Shown here: positions 37,323 through 48,317 of the stretch, piece by piece
Layout: every line of letters begins with the position of its first letter
Position numbering within the stretch: the first letter of the stretch is position 1
Assembly: GCF_000600295.1 (NCBI RefSeq)
Contig: NZ_JEMG01000001.1
Coordinates: 387,459-451,458, forward strand
Origin: Hylemonella gracilis str. Niagara R
GTDB lineage: Bacteria > Pseudomonadota > Gammaproteobacteria > Burkholderiales > Burkholderiaceae_C
Length of the DNA: 64,000 nucleotides
Direction of reading: 5' to 3'
The notes under the pieces: model-generated
The model's input: only the letters and a program-made list of their open reading frames with translations
Told to the model about the DNA's origin: nothing
Database searches by the model: none
Made by a program: the position numbers and the translations under genes

Positions 37323-38303
37323 ATGACTCACCGCGTAATCCGCGTCCTGCTCGTTGTCGCAAGCTGCCTGTTCCCTTTTTGCGTGGCGTGGGCCCAGACC
37401 AGCTACCCCGACAAACCCATCCGCCTCATCGTGCCCTTCCCGCCCGGCGGCGGTACCGACATCCTGGCGCGTCTGGTGGCGACCGAACTCGGTGCCCGGC
37501 AGGGCTGGACCCTGGTGGCCGACAACAAGGCCGGCGCGGGCGGCACCATCGGCATCGGCGAGGCCGTCAAGGCCGCACCCACGGGTTATGAACTGGTGAT
37601 GGGCCAGAAGGACAACCTGGTCATCGGTCCTTGGCTCTACAAAGGGTTGACCTGGGATCCGACCCGTGACCTCGTGGCCGTGTCCCATGTGGCCTATACC
37701 CCGGTGCTGATCGCGACCAGCGTCAGTTCCAAGTACCAGAGTCTGGAGGACGTGATCGCCGCGGCGCGCAAGGACCCGGGCAAGATCAGCTACGGCTCCC
37801 CGGGCAATGGCACGTCCATCCACTTGGCTGCGGAGCTGTTCCAGAAGGCTGCTGGCATCCAGCTCACGCATGTGCCCTACAAGGGCTCCAATCCGGCCCT
37901 GATGGACGCGCTGGCCGGCAACATCGATCTGTTGGTGTCTTCCGTCCCTTCGGCCATGGGGCAGATCAAGGCGGGGAAACTGCGCGCCCTGGCGGTCACG
38001 TCCGCCGCGCGCAGTTCCTCCCTGCCTGAAGTGCCCACGGTGGCGCAGGCGGCTCGCTTGAAAGATTTCGACGTGAGCACCTGGTACGGCCTGTTCGCGC
38101 CCGCAGGCACGCCCGCGCCCGTGGTGGACAAGCTCCACGCCGCCGTCAACAGCCTGCTGCAGGACGCGACCGTGCGCGCCGCCATCCAGGCCCAGGGTGC
38201 CGAGCCCCAGGCCAAGAGCGCGGCGGCCTTCGCCACGCAGCTGCGCACCGAGTACCCGCAGTGGAAGGGCATCGTCGAGGCGGCAGGCGTCAAGTTGGAT
38301 TGA
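37323..38303 (+). CDS. Bug-family periplasmic solute receptor (tripartite tricarboxylate type)
   Basis: A 326-residue receptor with a signal peptide ending at AWAQT (about residue 25), then YPDKPIRLIVPFPPGGGTDILARLVA, the Bug hallmark. GSPGNGTSIHLAAELFQKAAG and HVPYKGSNPALMDALAGNIDL are further family segments. These receptors are greatly expanded in Burkholderiales and mostly lack a nearby TctAB transporter, as here. Ligands are carboxylates or other small anions; this one is unknown. It stands alone between terminators and convergent priA. Confidence 0.9.
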   Translation: MTHRVIRVLLVVASCLFPFCVAWAQTSYPDKPIRLIVPFPPGGGTDILARLVATELGARQGWTLVADNKAGAGGTIGIGEAVKAAPTGYELVMGQKDNLVIGPWLYKGLTWDPTRDLVAVSHVAYTPVLIATSVSSKYQSLEDVIAAARKDPGKISYGSPGNGTSIHLAAELFQKAAGIQLTHVPYKGSNPALMDALAGNIDLLVSSVPSAMGQIKAGKLRALAVTSAARSSSLPEVPTVAQAARLKDFDVSTWYGLFAPAGTPAPVVDKLHAAVNSLLQDATVRAAIQAQGAEPQAKSAAAFATQLRTEYPQWKGIVEAAGVKLD

Positions 38304-38373
38304 GGCGTTGCCATCGCGGGCCATCCACTTGCCGTGACTGGACCGGTCGGCGTTTCCGAGCCCGGCTCGTCGC

Positions 38374-40617
<2,244 letters not shown>

Positions 40618-40980
40618 GCGGGGAGGGTTGCTTCGGGGGCTGACTTAGCCAGTGATCTTGTGCCTGTTTGGCGAAAGTGCCGCTAAGTACTTGATCTGCA
40701 AGGGCTCGGAACTAATCCAATGCTTCTGTGGATAACTTTGTTGAAAGCTCCCCTGACAAACCGGCGCAAGCCTTGTAAATCAAGGCTTCCAACAAATTGC
40801 CTTTGAAAAAAGCAATTCCGGATACCTATATGAATCAACAACTTAGATGCGCTATGGCTTTTGTAGCGAGGGGCAAGCCGCCTCTCTTGTCTGCGTCACA
40901 GGGTTTACCGGTTTTGTGCATAAGTAAGCCCTGGACCCCTTGACAAGGCCTGGCCGGAAGTGCTTTGGCGTGCGCCTGTC
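40618..40980. other. 363-bp gene-free AT-rich gap with two DnaA-box matches
   Basis: Between the priA start and the hemE stop. TGTGGATAA at 40727-40735 is the exact complement of the consensus DnaA box TTATCCACA. TGTGCATAA at 40915-40923 is the complement of TTATGCACA, which fits TTATNCACA. Runs such as CCTTTGAAAAAAGC and TACCTATATGAATC make the middle AT-rich. No small gene, RNA gene or intrinsic terminator is visible. It should hold the priA promoter. Confidence 0.5.
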
Positions 40981-42090
40981 TCACGCTCGCCGCAGCGCCC
41001 GTGATTGCGCGTGCACGGCCTCGACCAGCGCCGTCACATGCTCGGGCGGTGTGTATTGGCTGATGCCGTGGCCCAGGTTGAAGATGTGCGTGGGACCGGG
41101 TCGCGTGGTGTCGGTGTGCGGCGTGCCGAAGCTGGCCAGCACCTTGGCCACTTCCGCCTCGATGGCAGCGGGTGGCGCGAACAGCACGTTCGGGTCCAGG
41201 TTGCCCTGCAGCGCCTTGCCCCGCGCGCCTTCACCCACCAGCGTGCGTGCAGAGCCGAGGTTGACCGTCCAGTCCAGGCCCAGCACCTCGCAATCGAGCG
41301 CGCCCATCTCACGCAGCCATAGGCCGCCGCCCTTGGTGAAGACGATGCGCGGCACCACCTTGCCATCCACGCCGGTGCGTTTGAGTTGGGCCAGCACACG
41401 CGCGGTGTAAGCCAGGCTGAATTGCTGGAACACGCCATCGGCCAGCACGCCGCCCCAGCTGTCGAACACCATCACGGCTTGTGCGCCCGCGTCGATCTGC
41501 GCGTTCAGGTAGGCGGACACGGCGTCCGCGTTCACCTGCAGGATGCGGTGCATCAGGTCCGGGCGCGCGTACAACATGCTCTTGACCAGGCGGTAGTCGT
41601 CCGAACCCGCGCCCTCGACCATGTAGCAGGCCAAGGTCCAGGGACTACCGGAAAAGCCGATCAGGGGCACGCGGCCGTCCAGTGCCTTGCGGATGGACGT
41701 GACGGCATCAAAGACGTAGCGCAGACGGTCCAGGTCCGGCACGGCCAGCGCCCCCACGGCGGCTTCATCGCGCACGGGGCGCGCGAACTTCGGCCCTTCG
41801 CCCTGGGCGAAGGACAGGCCCAATCCCATGGCATCGGGCACGGTCAGGATGTCGGAAAACAGAATCGCCGCGTCCAGCGCGTAACGGTCCAGTGGCTGCA
41901 GCGTGACTTCGGTGGCGTAATCCACGTTCGTCGCCAAGCCCATGAAACTGCCCGCGCGTTCGCGGGTGGCGCGGTACTCGGGCAGGTAACGCCCGGCCTG
42001 GCGCATCAGCCACAGCGGGGTGTAGTCGGTGGCCTGGCGCAGGCAGGCACGCAGGAAGCAGTCGTTTTTCAGGGGGGCGAAGCGGGTCAT
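40981..42090 (-). CDS. hemE: Uroporphyrinogen decarboxylase
   Basis: A 369-residue enzyme with [25 protein letters not shown] (substrate-binding Arg residues), [19 protein letters not shown] (catalytic Asp), [32 protein letters not shown] and [16 protein letters not shown] (conserved His). It decarboxylates uroporphyrinogen III to coproporphyrinogen III in haem synthesis. The ATG at 42090 matches the family start ([15 protein letters not shown]). Confidence 0.96.
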   Translation of the reverse strand: MTRFAPLKNDCFLRACLRQATDYTPLWLMRQAGRYLPEYRATRERAGSFMGLATNVDYATEVTLQPLDRYALDAAILFSDILTVPDAMGLGLSFAQGEGPKFARPVRDEAAVGALAVPDLDRLRYVFDAVTSIRKALDGRVPLIGFSGSPWTLACYMVEGAGSDDYRLVKSMLYARPDLMHRILQVNADAVSAYLNAQIDAGAQAVMVFDSWGGVLADGVFQQFSLAYTARVLAQLKRTGVDGKVVPRIVFTKGGGLWLREMGALDCEVLGLDWTVNLGSARTLVGEGARGKALQGNLDPNVLFAPPAAIEAEVAKVLASFGTPHTDTTRPGPTHIFNLGHGISQYTPPEHVTALVEAVHAQSRALRRA

Positions 42091-42205
42091 GCCCCGATTG
42101 TCGCAAGGATTGTTCGGCCCCCCGCCTTTGCCCGCCGCGGGCGGTTTGCCAACCACCGTTGGCTTGCGTTGTGCCTGACGACTGAGGTGGTTCGCGGTCG
42201 TCGGC

Positions 42206-42559
42206 TTACCGCGCCCGCCGAACTTCCAGGATCTCGAAGTCGATGGCTTCGTGGTAGATCTTGGGGTCGCGCAAGGCCATGTACAGCAGGATCTTGGGTG
42301 CTTGGTGGGCGACCAGGCGGTGCGCGACCACGCCCAGCAGCACCATGCCCAGGCCAATCCAGCGGTAGCCGTACCAGGCCATGCCGATGCCCGCGCCGAT
42401 GATGGGCAGGATCAGCGCCGTCAGCATCAGGCGGTGCTTGACGTACTTGGTGGCGCGTTCGGGGTTGACGATGAGCCGGAAGAGCCCGGCCGGTAGGCCG
42501 GTGCGGAACTCTTCATGGGGCACGTAGATGGGCTCTGGGGCCGGGGATGTCTCGCTCAT
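42206..42559 (-). CDS. Small two-helix membrane protein of unknown function
   Basis: A 117-residue protein with a cytosolic-looking N-terminus, two adjacent membrane segments (about residues 45-85: [22 protein letters not shown] and [19 protein letters not shown]) and a charged C-terminal tail containing a conserved-looking [21 protein letters not shown]. No family recognised with confidence. It lies 40 nt after the redoxin stop on the same strand, so it may be the last gene of the dsbD-redoxin unit. Confidence 0.7.
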   Translation of the reverse strand: MSETSPAPEPIYVPHEEFRTGLPAGLFRLIVNPERATKYVKHRLMLTALILPIIGAGIGMAWYGYRWIGLGMVLLGVVAHRLVAHQAPKILLYMALRDPKIYHEAIDFEILEVRRAR

Positions 42560-42599
42560 GGCTGGATTTTGCCCGATGCCCCGCAGTGTCCCCTCCACC

Positions 42600-43238
42600 T
42601 CATTTGTACTTGATGGTGCAGCCGTAGGCGCGTGTCGTGGCCTGGTTCAGGGGCTGGCCGGCGAGGGCCTGGCTCAGTCCGACACGGATGTAATTGGTGG
42701 CGCCGTTGATGTCGCTGGCGCGCGCCGAGGGCTTGTCGTCGATGCCGCCCGCGTAGATCAGACGGCCTTGCGGATCGACGATGTACATGTGCGGCGTGAC
42801 CCGGGCGGCATAGGCACGGCCCGCCACGCCTTCGGCGTCCATCAGCGTGGCGGCAGGCGCGCCGCCCTGTTCGCGCATCCAGCGCCCCAGCTGAGCCGGG
42901 GGCTGGTAGTCGACGTGGCTGGCCTCGGTCGAGTTGATCGTGAGCCAGGCCACGTTCTTCGCGGCGGCTTCCTTCTGCAACTGCTGCATATTTCCGCTGC
43001 TGTAATGCTTCTGCACGAAGGGACAGCTCGGGTTATTCCATTCCAGCACCACGTAGCGTCCGCGGAAGTTCGATAGGCGCACGGTCTTGCCGGTCACGTC
43101 CTGCAGGCTGAAATCCGGCGCGGTCTGGCCGACGGATGGGCCGGCGGCGGCGCGTGCCGGGAGCGGCGCCGTGCCGAGGCTCAGCGCCGCTGCGCAGAGG
43201 CTGAAAAGGGCGAGGGGGAAAGACAGCTGGGTCAGCAT
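42600..43238 (-). CDS. Exported redoxin/peroxiredoxin-like protein
   Basis: A 212-residue protein with a signal peptide (cleavage region ARAAA near residue 32) and a thioredoxin-fold AhpC/TSA-Redoxin domain: VGQTAPDFSLQDVTGKTVRLSNFRGRYVVLEWNNPSCPFVQKHY, where Cys72 takes the peroxidatic position, and HMYIVDPQGRLIYAGGIDD. A second Cys (207) lies in the C-terminal YGCTIKY. It is probably periplasmic. It starts 25 nt after the end of the DsbD-like gene, which could supply its electrons. Confidence 0.82.
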   Translation of the reverse strand: MLTQLSFPLALFSLCAAALSLGTAPLPARAAAGPSVGQTAPDFSLQDVTGKTVRLSNFRGRYVVLEWNNPSCPFVQKHYSSGNMQQLQKEAAAKNVAWLTINSTEASHVDYQPPAQLGRWMREQGGAPAATLMDAEGVAGRAYAARVTPHMYIVDPQGRLIYAGGIDDKPSARASDINGATNYIRVGLSQALAGQPLNQATTRAYGCTIKYK

Positions 43239-43263
43239 GATGTGCTCCTGAGGGCGCAGCGGT

Positions 43264-45519
43264 TCACAGGGTGTCCAGGGCGCGCTGCACTTCGCCCGGA
43301 CTCAGCAATTCGGACAGCACCAGCGGCGCGACGCCTGGCCGGTGCAGCACGTAGACGGGCACGCCGCTGCGGCCCAGCGCCGTCAGCGCGGCGCCGATGG
43401 CCGGGTCGCGCCGGGTCCAGTCGGCACGCAGCAGGACGACGTTGCGCGCGGTGAAGGCTTTCAGCACCTGCGCGTCATTCAGCGTCGTGCGCTTGTTGAC
43501 CTGGCAGGTGACGCACCAGGCAGCGGTGTAGTCCACGAACACGGCGCGACCTTCGGCCAGCAGGGCTTGTTCCCGCGCGGGGCTCCAGGCTTGCCAGTGT
43601 TCGTCGCCCGACTGGGCTTGGCTGGATGGCGTTGTTGGCGTGAACATCGATGGGCCGAAGGTGGCGGCGAACCAGCCACTCGTGATCAGCAGCAAGGCGG
43701 CCAGTAAAAGGCGTGTACGACCGTGCAGCGTCAGTGCCCAGATCAGGGCCGAGAGCAGCACCAACAGCACCAGCAGGGTGGCCGCGCCGTCCACGCCGCT
43801 TTGATGACCCAGCACCCAGACCAGCCAGACGACAGTGAGCAGCATGGGGAAGGCCAACATGCGGCGCAAGGTCAGCATCCAGAGGCCGGGCCGGGGCAGC
43901 AGACGCGCCACGGCCGGGATGAAGCTGGCGACCAGATACGGCAGGGCCAGGCCCAGGCCCAGGGCTGCGAAGATGGCCAGGGCTTGGTGTGCCGGCAGCG
44001 TGGCGGCCAGGCCCAGGGCTGCACCCATGAAGGGCGCGGTGCAAGGCGAAGCCACGACCACGGCCAGCACGCCGGTCAGCAGCGCGTCCAGCATGGGATG
44101 GCGGGCTTGCAGGGCAGCCAGCCGGCCTGGCGCCATCTGTCCGAACTCGAACAGGCCGGCGAGGTTGAGCGCGATCACCGTGAAGAGCGCGGCCAGCGCA
44201 GCCACCATGGCCGGGCTCTGTAGCTGGAAGCCCCAGCCCAGGCTCTCGCCAGCGCCGCGCAGGCCCAGCAGGACCAGGCCCAGCGCGAGGACGCTCAGCA
44301 GCACGCCCGCCGTGTAGGCCAGGCCGCCCAGCCGCAGGGCGCGCCGGTCCTGGGCATGTTGTGCGAAGCCCAGCACCTTGATGGCCAGGATGGGCAGCAC
44401 GCAGGGCATGAGGTTGAGGATCAGCCCGCCCAGCACGGCCAGCGCGAGGGCCGCGAGGAAGGTCAGGGAGGACGCGGGCGGCGCGGCGGGCATGGGCGGG
44501 GCGAGGTTTGCAACGGCCCGGTTCGCGTCCAGCGCCGCCTGCAGCGCGGGGGAAATGGCCGTCGGCGCCGCGGCTTCAGGCCAGGGCTGACGCACCGGAA
44601 GCTCAAGGCGCCAGCCTTCACGGGCGTTGCCGTGCGTCGATGGGTCGAGGGCCACGCTCAGCACCACTGGCAGCACGGTCGGGCTGGCGCTGCGCTGGTG
44701 CGAAATCGGCAGAGTCGCGGTCCAGAGCCCGCCTTGCCAGGCCTGCGTCCAGGGCGCGGAAGGATTCAGCACCTCGGCTGTTTCAGGGAAGGCGTCCAGC
44801 CGCTGTCCGTGCAGCCGGTCGGGCAGGCCGGCGACCGTCAGCTTCAAGGCTTGGCCCTCAATGTCCAGGCGACTCGCGCCGAGGGGCAGTGCTCGCGGCC
44901 GGACCTGCCGCGCCGCCGCGAAGGCCGCCGCGTCCATGGTGGTGGCGCCGCGCAAGGGAATGCGCAAGGTGTAGCGCCCTTCCTCGGGGATGCACTCGCT
45001 GCGGCAGATCAGCCAGCTGGCCTGCAGCTGCAGCGTCAGCTCGTTCTGCCCGGGCGCGGCGCGGAAGTCCGCCGCAACCGTCAGTGGCACGGGCAACAAC
45101 ACCGTGTCGTCATAGCCGTAGTTGATCAAGGGATCGGTGCTGCCGATGGCGAATTTCCTCGGGACCGGCCAGTCGATCGCGCCAGCCGTGATGCCCGGCG
45201 GCAGCGTCCACTGCAGTTCCGTGGGCAGGCCCGAGTCACCCGGGTTCTTCCAATAGGTGTGCCAATCCTTGGCATGCGTGATGCGCAGGCCTGCCCACAG
45301 GGTTTGCCCAGGGACGACGCCTTCGGGGGCGTGGGCGATGAGTTCGGTGCGCGCTTGCGCGGTCTGCACCACCGCGCCGCCGGAGCCCGGGTTCAAGAAG
45401 CTCTGCGCCTGGCTCAAGTCGCCCGTCGCAAGCAGGCCCAGACTCAGACCGGACAGGGCCAAGAGGCGGGCAAACCAGGCGGGGCAGGACACAAGAAGGC
45501 GCGGACCACGGAACATCAT
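43264..45519 (-). CDS. DsbD/ScsB-family transmembrane thiol-disulfide reductase
   Basis: A 751-residue protein in three parts. First is an exported N-terminal domain (to about residue 350) with a Cys pair in SWLICRSECIPEEG and conserved THAKDWHTYWKNPGDSGLPT. Next is a membrane core of about eight segments, including NLMPCVLPILAIKVLGF and VVASPCTAPFMGAALG, each with a redox Cys. Last is a C-terminal thioredoxin domain with WCVTC near residues 667-671. It moves electrons from cytoplasmic thioredoxin to the envelope. The N-terminal domain resembles ScsB more than classical DsbD. Confidence 0.88.
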   Translation of the reverse strand: MMFRGPRLLVSCPAWFARLLALSGLSLGLLATGDLSQAQSFLNPGSGGAVVQTAQARTELIAHAPEGVVPGQTLWAGLRITHAKDWHTYWKNPGDSGLPTELQWTLPPGITAGAIDWPVPRKFAIGSTDPLINYGYDDTVLLPVPLTVAADFRAAPGQNELTLQLQASWLICRSECIPEEGRYTLRIPLRGATTMDAAAFAAARQVRPRALPLGASRLDIEGQALKLTVAGLPDRLHGQRLDAFPETAEVLNPSAPWTQAWQGGLWTATLPISHQRSASPTVLPVVLSVALDPSTHGNAREGWRLELPVRQPWPEAAAPTAISPALQAALDANRAVANLAPPMPAAPPASSLTFLAALALAVLGGLILNLMPCVLPILAIKVLGFAQHAQDRRALRLGGLAYTAGVLLSVLALGLVLLGLRGAGESLGWGFQLQSPAMVAALAALFTVIALNLAGLFEFGQMAPGRLAALQARHPMLDALLTGVLAVVVASPCTAPFMGAALGLAATLPAHQALAIFAALGLGLALPYLVASFIPAVARLLPRPGLWMLTLRRMLAFPMLLTVVWLVWVLGHQSGVDGAATLLVLLVLLSALIWALTLHGRTRLLLAALLLITSGWFAATFGPSMFTPTTPSSQAQSGDEHWQAWSPAREQALLAEGRAVFVDYTAAWCVTCQVNKRTTLNDAQVLKAFTARNVVLLRADWTRRDPAIGAALTALGRSGVPVYVLHRPGVAPLVLSELLSPGEVQRALDTL

Positions 45520-45696
45520 GCGGGCGATGTTAAGTCAGGCCCCTAGGGATTCAGCATCCCCGCAGACCTGTCAAGGGATAACTGGGCTTTGATCTCGGCT
45601 ACTGCCGGGCGCCGACGGGTTGGTGCCATCGGTGGTCATAATGGTCTTTCTTTCCGGTTCCTGTAACGAAATCCTCGTCTTTGGAGAGTTGTAGTG

Positions 45697-46926
45697 ATGG
45701 TTGCAGTCAGCAAGATGGAAGCGGCGCTCGCCCCTTGGGCGGCGAAGCTGAGAAAGAAAACAGATCTGCCCGTCCTGGTGCAGTTTGGCGAAACGGGCGA
45801 AGGCGGTGGCCTCAAGCTCGGTGACTTCGAGACACCCAAGGTGACGATCCGGTTGCGCAAGCCCAGCGTGGTGACGCGCCTGCTCAGCCCCAGCCTGGAC
45901 AATCTGGGGGAAGCCTATGTGGAAGGCCTGCTGGACGTGGAAGGCAGCGTTGCCGACATCCTGGCGCTGGGGCACCAGTTGGCCGAGGCCGGCAGCCAGA
46001 CCGAGGGTCGGCTGACGCGCATCGTGCGTCATTTCAAACACACGAAAAAAAGCGACAAGGAAGCCATCCAGTACCACTACGACGTGTCCAACGCCTTCTA
46101 CCAGACTTGGCTGGACCCGCGCATGGTCTATTCCTGCGCCTACTTCGAGAATGGCGATGAGACGCTGGAAGAGGCGCAACTCAAGAAGATCGACCACATC
46201 CTGACCAAGGTCCAGCTTCGGCCCGGGCACCGGTTGCTGGACATCGGCTGTGGCTGGGGTGCCCTGGTGATCCGCGCCGCGCAGAAGTTTGGCGCGCGTT
46301 GCGTGGGTGTGACGCTGTCGCAGAACCAGTTCGACCTGGCCACCGAGCGCGTCAAGGCCGCAGGCCTGCAGGACCAGGTCGAGATCCGCTTGCAGGACTA
46401 CCGCGACCTGGAGGGGCAGTTCGACCGCATCACCAGCGTGGGCATGTTCGAGCATGTCGGGCTGAACTACCTGGAGGCTTATTTCGCCCAGATCCGCAAG
46501 CTGCTGACGGACGATGGGTGGGTGCTCAACCACGGCATCACCTCCACCGACGCGAACAACGGTGAAACCTCCCATGGCGGCGGGCGTTTCGTCGACCGGT
46601 ATGTGTTTCCGCAAGGGGAGTTGCCGCACATCAGCACCGTGCTACGGACCATGCAGCTGGGCGGTCTGGAGGCGCTGGATGTGGAAAGCCTGCGCCGCCA
46701 CTACATGCACACCACGCAGCTGTGGAGCCAGGCCTTCGAAGCGGGCACGCAACAGCTGCGGAGCATGGTGCCCGAGAGAACCTGGCGCATCTGGCGCATC
46801 TACCTTGCCGGTTGCCAGTGGGCGTTCGACAATGACGAGATTTCCCTCTACCAGGTGCTGTGTGGCAAGGCGGGACGCCCCTCCTCCGTGTTGCCCTGGT
46901 CACGGCGCTGGATGTACGCACGATGA
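45697..46926 (+). CDS. cfa: Cyclopropane-fatty-acyl-phospholipid synthase-type methyltransferase
   Basis: A 409-residue SAM-dependent enzyme: AIQYHYDVSNAFYQTWLDPRMVYSCAYF, LLDIGCGWGALVIRAA (SAM site), GVTLSQNQFDLA, ITSVGMFEHVG and a C-terminal FVDRYVFPQGELPHI block. These match the Cfa/mycolic-acid-type family. It methylates double bonds of membrane phospholipid acyl chains. GGAGAG precedes the ATG at 45697; a GTG one codon upstream is possible. Its stop overlaps the next ATG (ATGA). Confidence 0.9.
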   Translation: MVAVSKMEAALAPWAAKLRKKTDLPVLVQFGETGEGGGLKLGDFETPKVTIRLRKPSVVTRLLSPSLDNLGEAYVEGLLDVEGSVADILALGHQLAEAGSQTEGRLTRIVRHFKHTKKSDKEAIQYHYDVSNAFYQTWLDPRMVYSCAYFENGDETLEEAQLKKIDHILTKVQLRPGHRLLDIGCGWGALVIRAAQKFGARCVGVTLSQNQFDLATERVKAAGLQDQVEIRLQDYRDLEGQFDRITSVGMFEHVGLNYLEAYFAQIRKLLTDDGWVLNHGITSTDANNGETSHGGGRFVDRYVFPQGELPHISTVLRTMQLGGLEALDVESLRRHYMHTTQLWSQAFEAGTQQLRSMVPERTWRIWRIYLAGCQWAFDNDEISLYQVLCGKAGRPSSVLPWSRRWMYAR

Positions 46927-47753
46927 ACCCATTTTTGCCCAGCCACGCCTGGGCCGACCTCACGACCCAGGATTTCGCCCGGCTGGACCCGGCGCAGCGC
47001 GCGCGTCTGATCGCCGTCCTGCCCCTGGGGGCCACCGAGCAGCATGGCCCGCATCTGCCCTTGAGCGTCGATCACGATCTGGTCAAGGGCGTGGTGGCCG
47101 CCAGTCTGCCGCATCTGAGGGACTTGCCGGTGCTCTTCCTGCCCAGCCAGGACGTGGGCTTCAGTCCCGAGCACCAGGCTTATCCCGGCACCCTCAGCCT
47201 GCCCGCGCCAGTGGTGATCGGTCTGTGGACCGCGCTGGGCGAATCGGTGGCGCGCGCGGGGGTGCGCAAGCTGGTGCTGCTCAACGCCCATGGCGGTCAG
47301 GTGGGTCTGCTGGATGTGGTGGCACGTGATCTGCGCGCGCGCCTGGGCATGTTGGTCTACAGCGTCAACACCTTCCACCTGCCCCTGCCCGCCGATGTGG
47401 AGGGCCTGTTCAGCGCCGAGGAGCATCGTTACGGCATCCATGCTGGCCAGATCGAGACAGCGATGATGCTGGCGCTGGCCCCGCAGTGGGTGCGTATGGA
47501 CCAAGCTCGCCACTTTGCCTCGGCTTCGCAAGCCCGCGCGGGCCGGTTCCCGATCCTGGGCAACGGGCGCAGCGCCAAGCTGGCTTGGCAGATGCAGGAT
47601 TACAACCCCGCCGGTGCCGTGGGGGACGCGGCGGCGGCCACGGCCGAGCAGGGCCGCGCCCTGCTGGAAGCGCAGGGGCGCGCCTTGGCGGCCTTGCTGT
47701 CTGAAATGGACCGATTACCATCAGATACTTTGGCGCCAGGGCCTTTGGCCTGA
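46923..47753 (+). CDS. Creatininase-family amidohydrolase
   Basis: A 276-residue protein with the creatininase metal site: Glu39, His41 and Asp50 in LPLGATEQHGPHLPLSVDHDL, His123 in LNAHGG, and Glu in HAGQIETAM. Family members hydrolyse cyclic amides (creatinine) or formamides of pyrimidine/mycofactocin pathways, so the true substrate is unknown. The ATG overlaps the cfa stop, which indicates co-translation with a lipid-modifying enzyme. Confidence 0.87.
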   Translation: MNPFLPSHAWADLTTQDFARLDPAQRARLIAVLPLGATEQHGPHLPLSVDHDLVKGVVAASLPHLRDLPVLFLPSQDVGFSPEHQAYPGTLSLPAPVVIGLWTALGESVARAGVRKLVLLNAHGGQVGLLDVVARDLRARLGMLVYSVNTFHLPLPADVEGLFSAEEHRYGIHAGQIETAMMLALAPQWVRMDQARHFASASQARAGRFPILGNGRSAKLAWQMQDYNPAGAVGDAAAATAEQGRALLEAQGRALAALLSEMDRLPSDTLAPGPLA

Positions 47754-47763
47754 CAATCCGCCC

Positions 47764-48273
47764 ATGTTGCGTGCTCTGAAGAAAATCTTTTCCGCTTCCT
47801 TCACCACTTCATCGGCGGAGACCGATCTGATTGAGCTCAAGCCCATGGCACTGACCCAACAACTTTCCTACCGTCGTTTCCTGCGCTCCGTCTTCCAGGC
47901 GCCGGCCCGTCTGACCTTGAGCAGCGGCGTGCTGGACGTGCAGGTGGTGGACATCTCGCTCAAGGGCGTGCTGACCGAACTGCGCGCGGGCGCCGGCACC
48001 ACGCTGCCGGTTCAGGGTGGCCGGGGGCGGCTGCGCATGGCGCTCTCGGCCACGGACTACATCGCGATGGACGTCGCCGTGGCGCGGGTGGCGCAGCAGG
48101 CCGCGGCGGGTGTCGGTGGTTTTGGCACGGTCTGGCAGGTGGGTCTGCAATGTGCCCACATCGACCTGGACAGCGTCACTCACCTGCGCCAGCTGATCGA
48201 ACGCAACATGCAGGACCCCGCCCTCCTCGGGCGCGAACTGGCCGTGTTGATCGGCTACGAGCCCGAAGCCTGA
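47764..48273 (+). CDS. PilZ-domain protein (possible c-di-GMP receptor)
   Basis: A 169-residue protein: a 30-residue N-terminal extension, then an RRFLR stretch (37-41) and DISLKG (63-68), matching the two c-di-GMP-binding motifs of PilZ (RxxxR and D/NxSxxG). The rest is beta-rich, consistent with a PilZ barrel. It begins 10 nt after the preceding stop. An internal ATG at 47845 would trim the extension. It could link c-di-GMP to envelope or motility functions; the effector is unknown. Confidence 0.78.
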   Translation: MLRALKKIFSASFTTSSAETDLIELKPMALTQQLSYRRFLRSVFQAPARLTLSSGVLDVQVVDISLKGVLTELRAGAGTTLPVQGGRGRLRMALSATDYIAMDVAVARVAQQAAAGVGGFGTVWQVGLQCAHIDLDSVTHLRQLIERNMQDPALLGRELAVLIGYEPEA

Positions 48274-48317
48274 ACCCCAAGCGAGGGCGATGCCGCGTGC
48301 GCGGATTCAAGCGCAGT

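Noticed and set aside
40618-40980. Chromosomal replication origin
   Set aside because: Only two DnaA-box matches, no dnaA, dnaN or parAB nearby, and no clear unwinding element; kept only as a regulatory curiosity.
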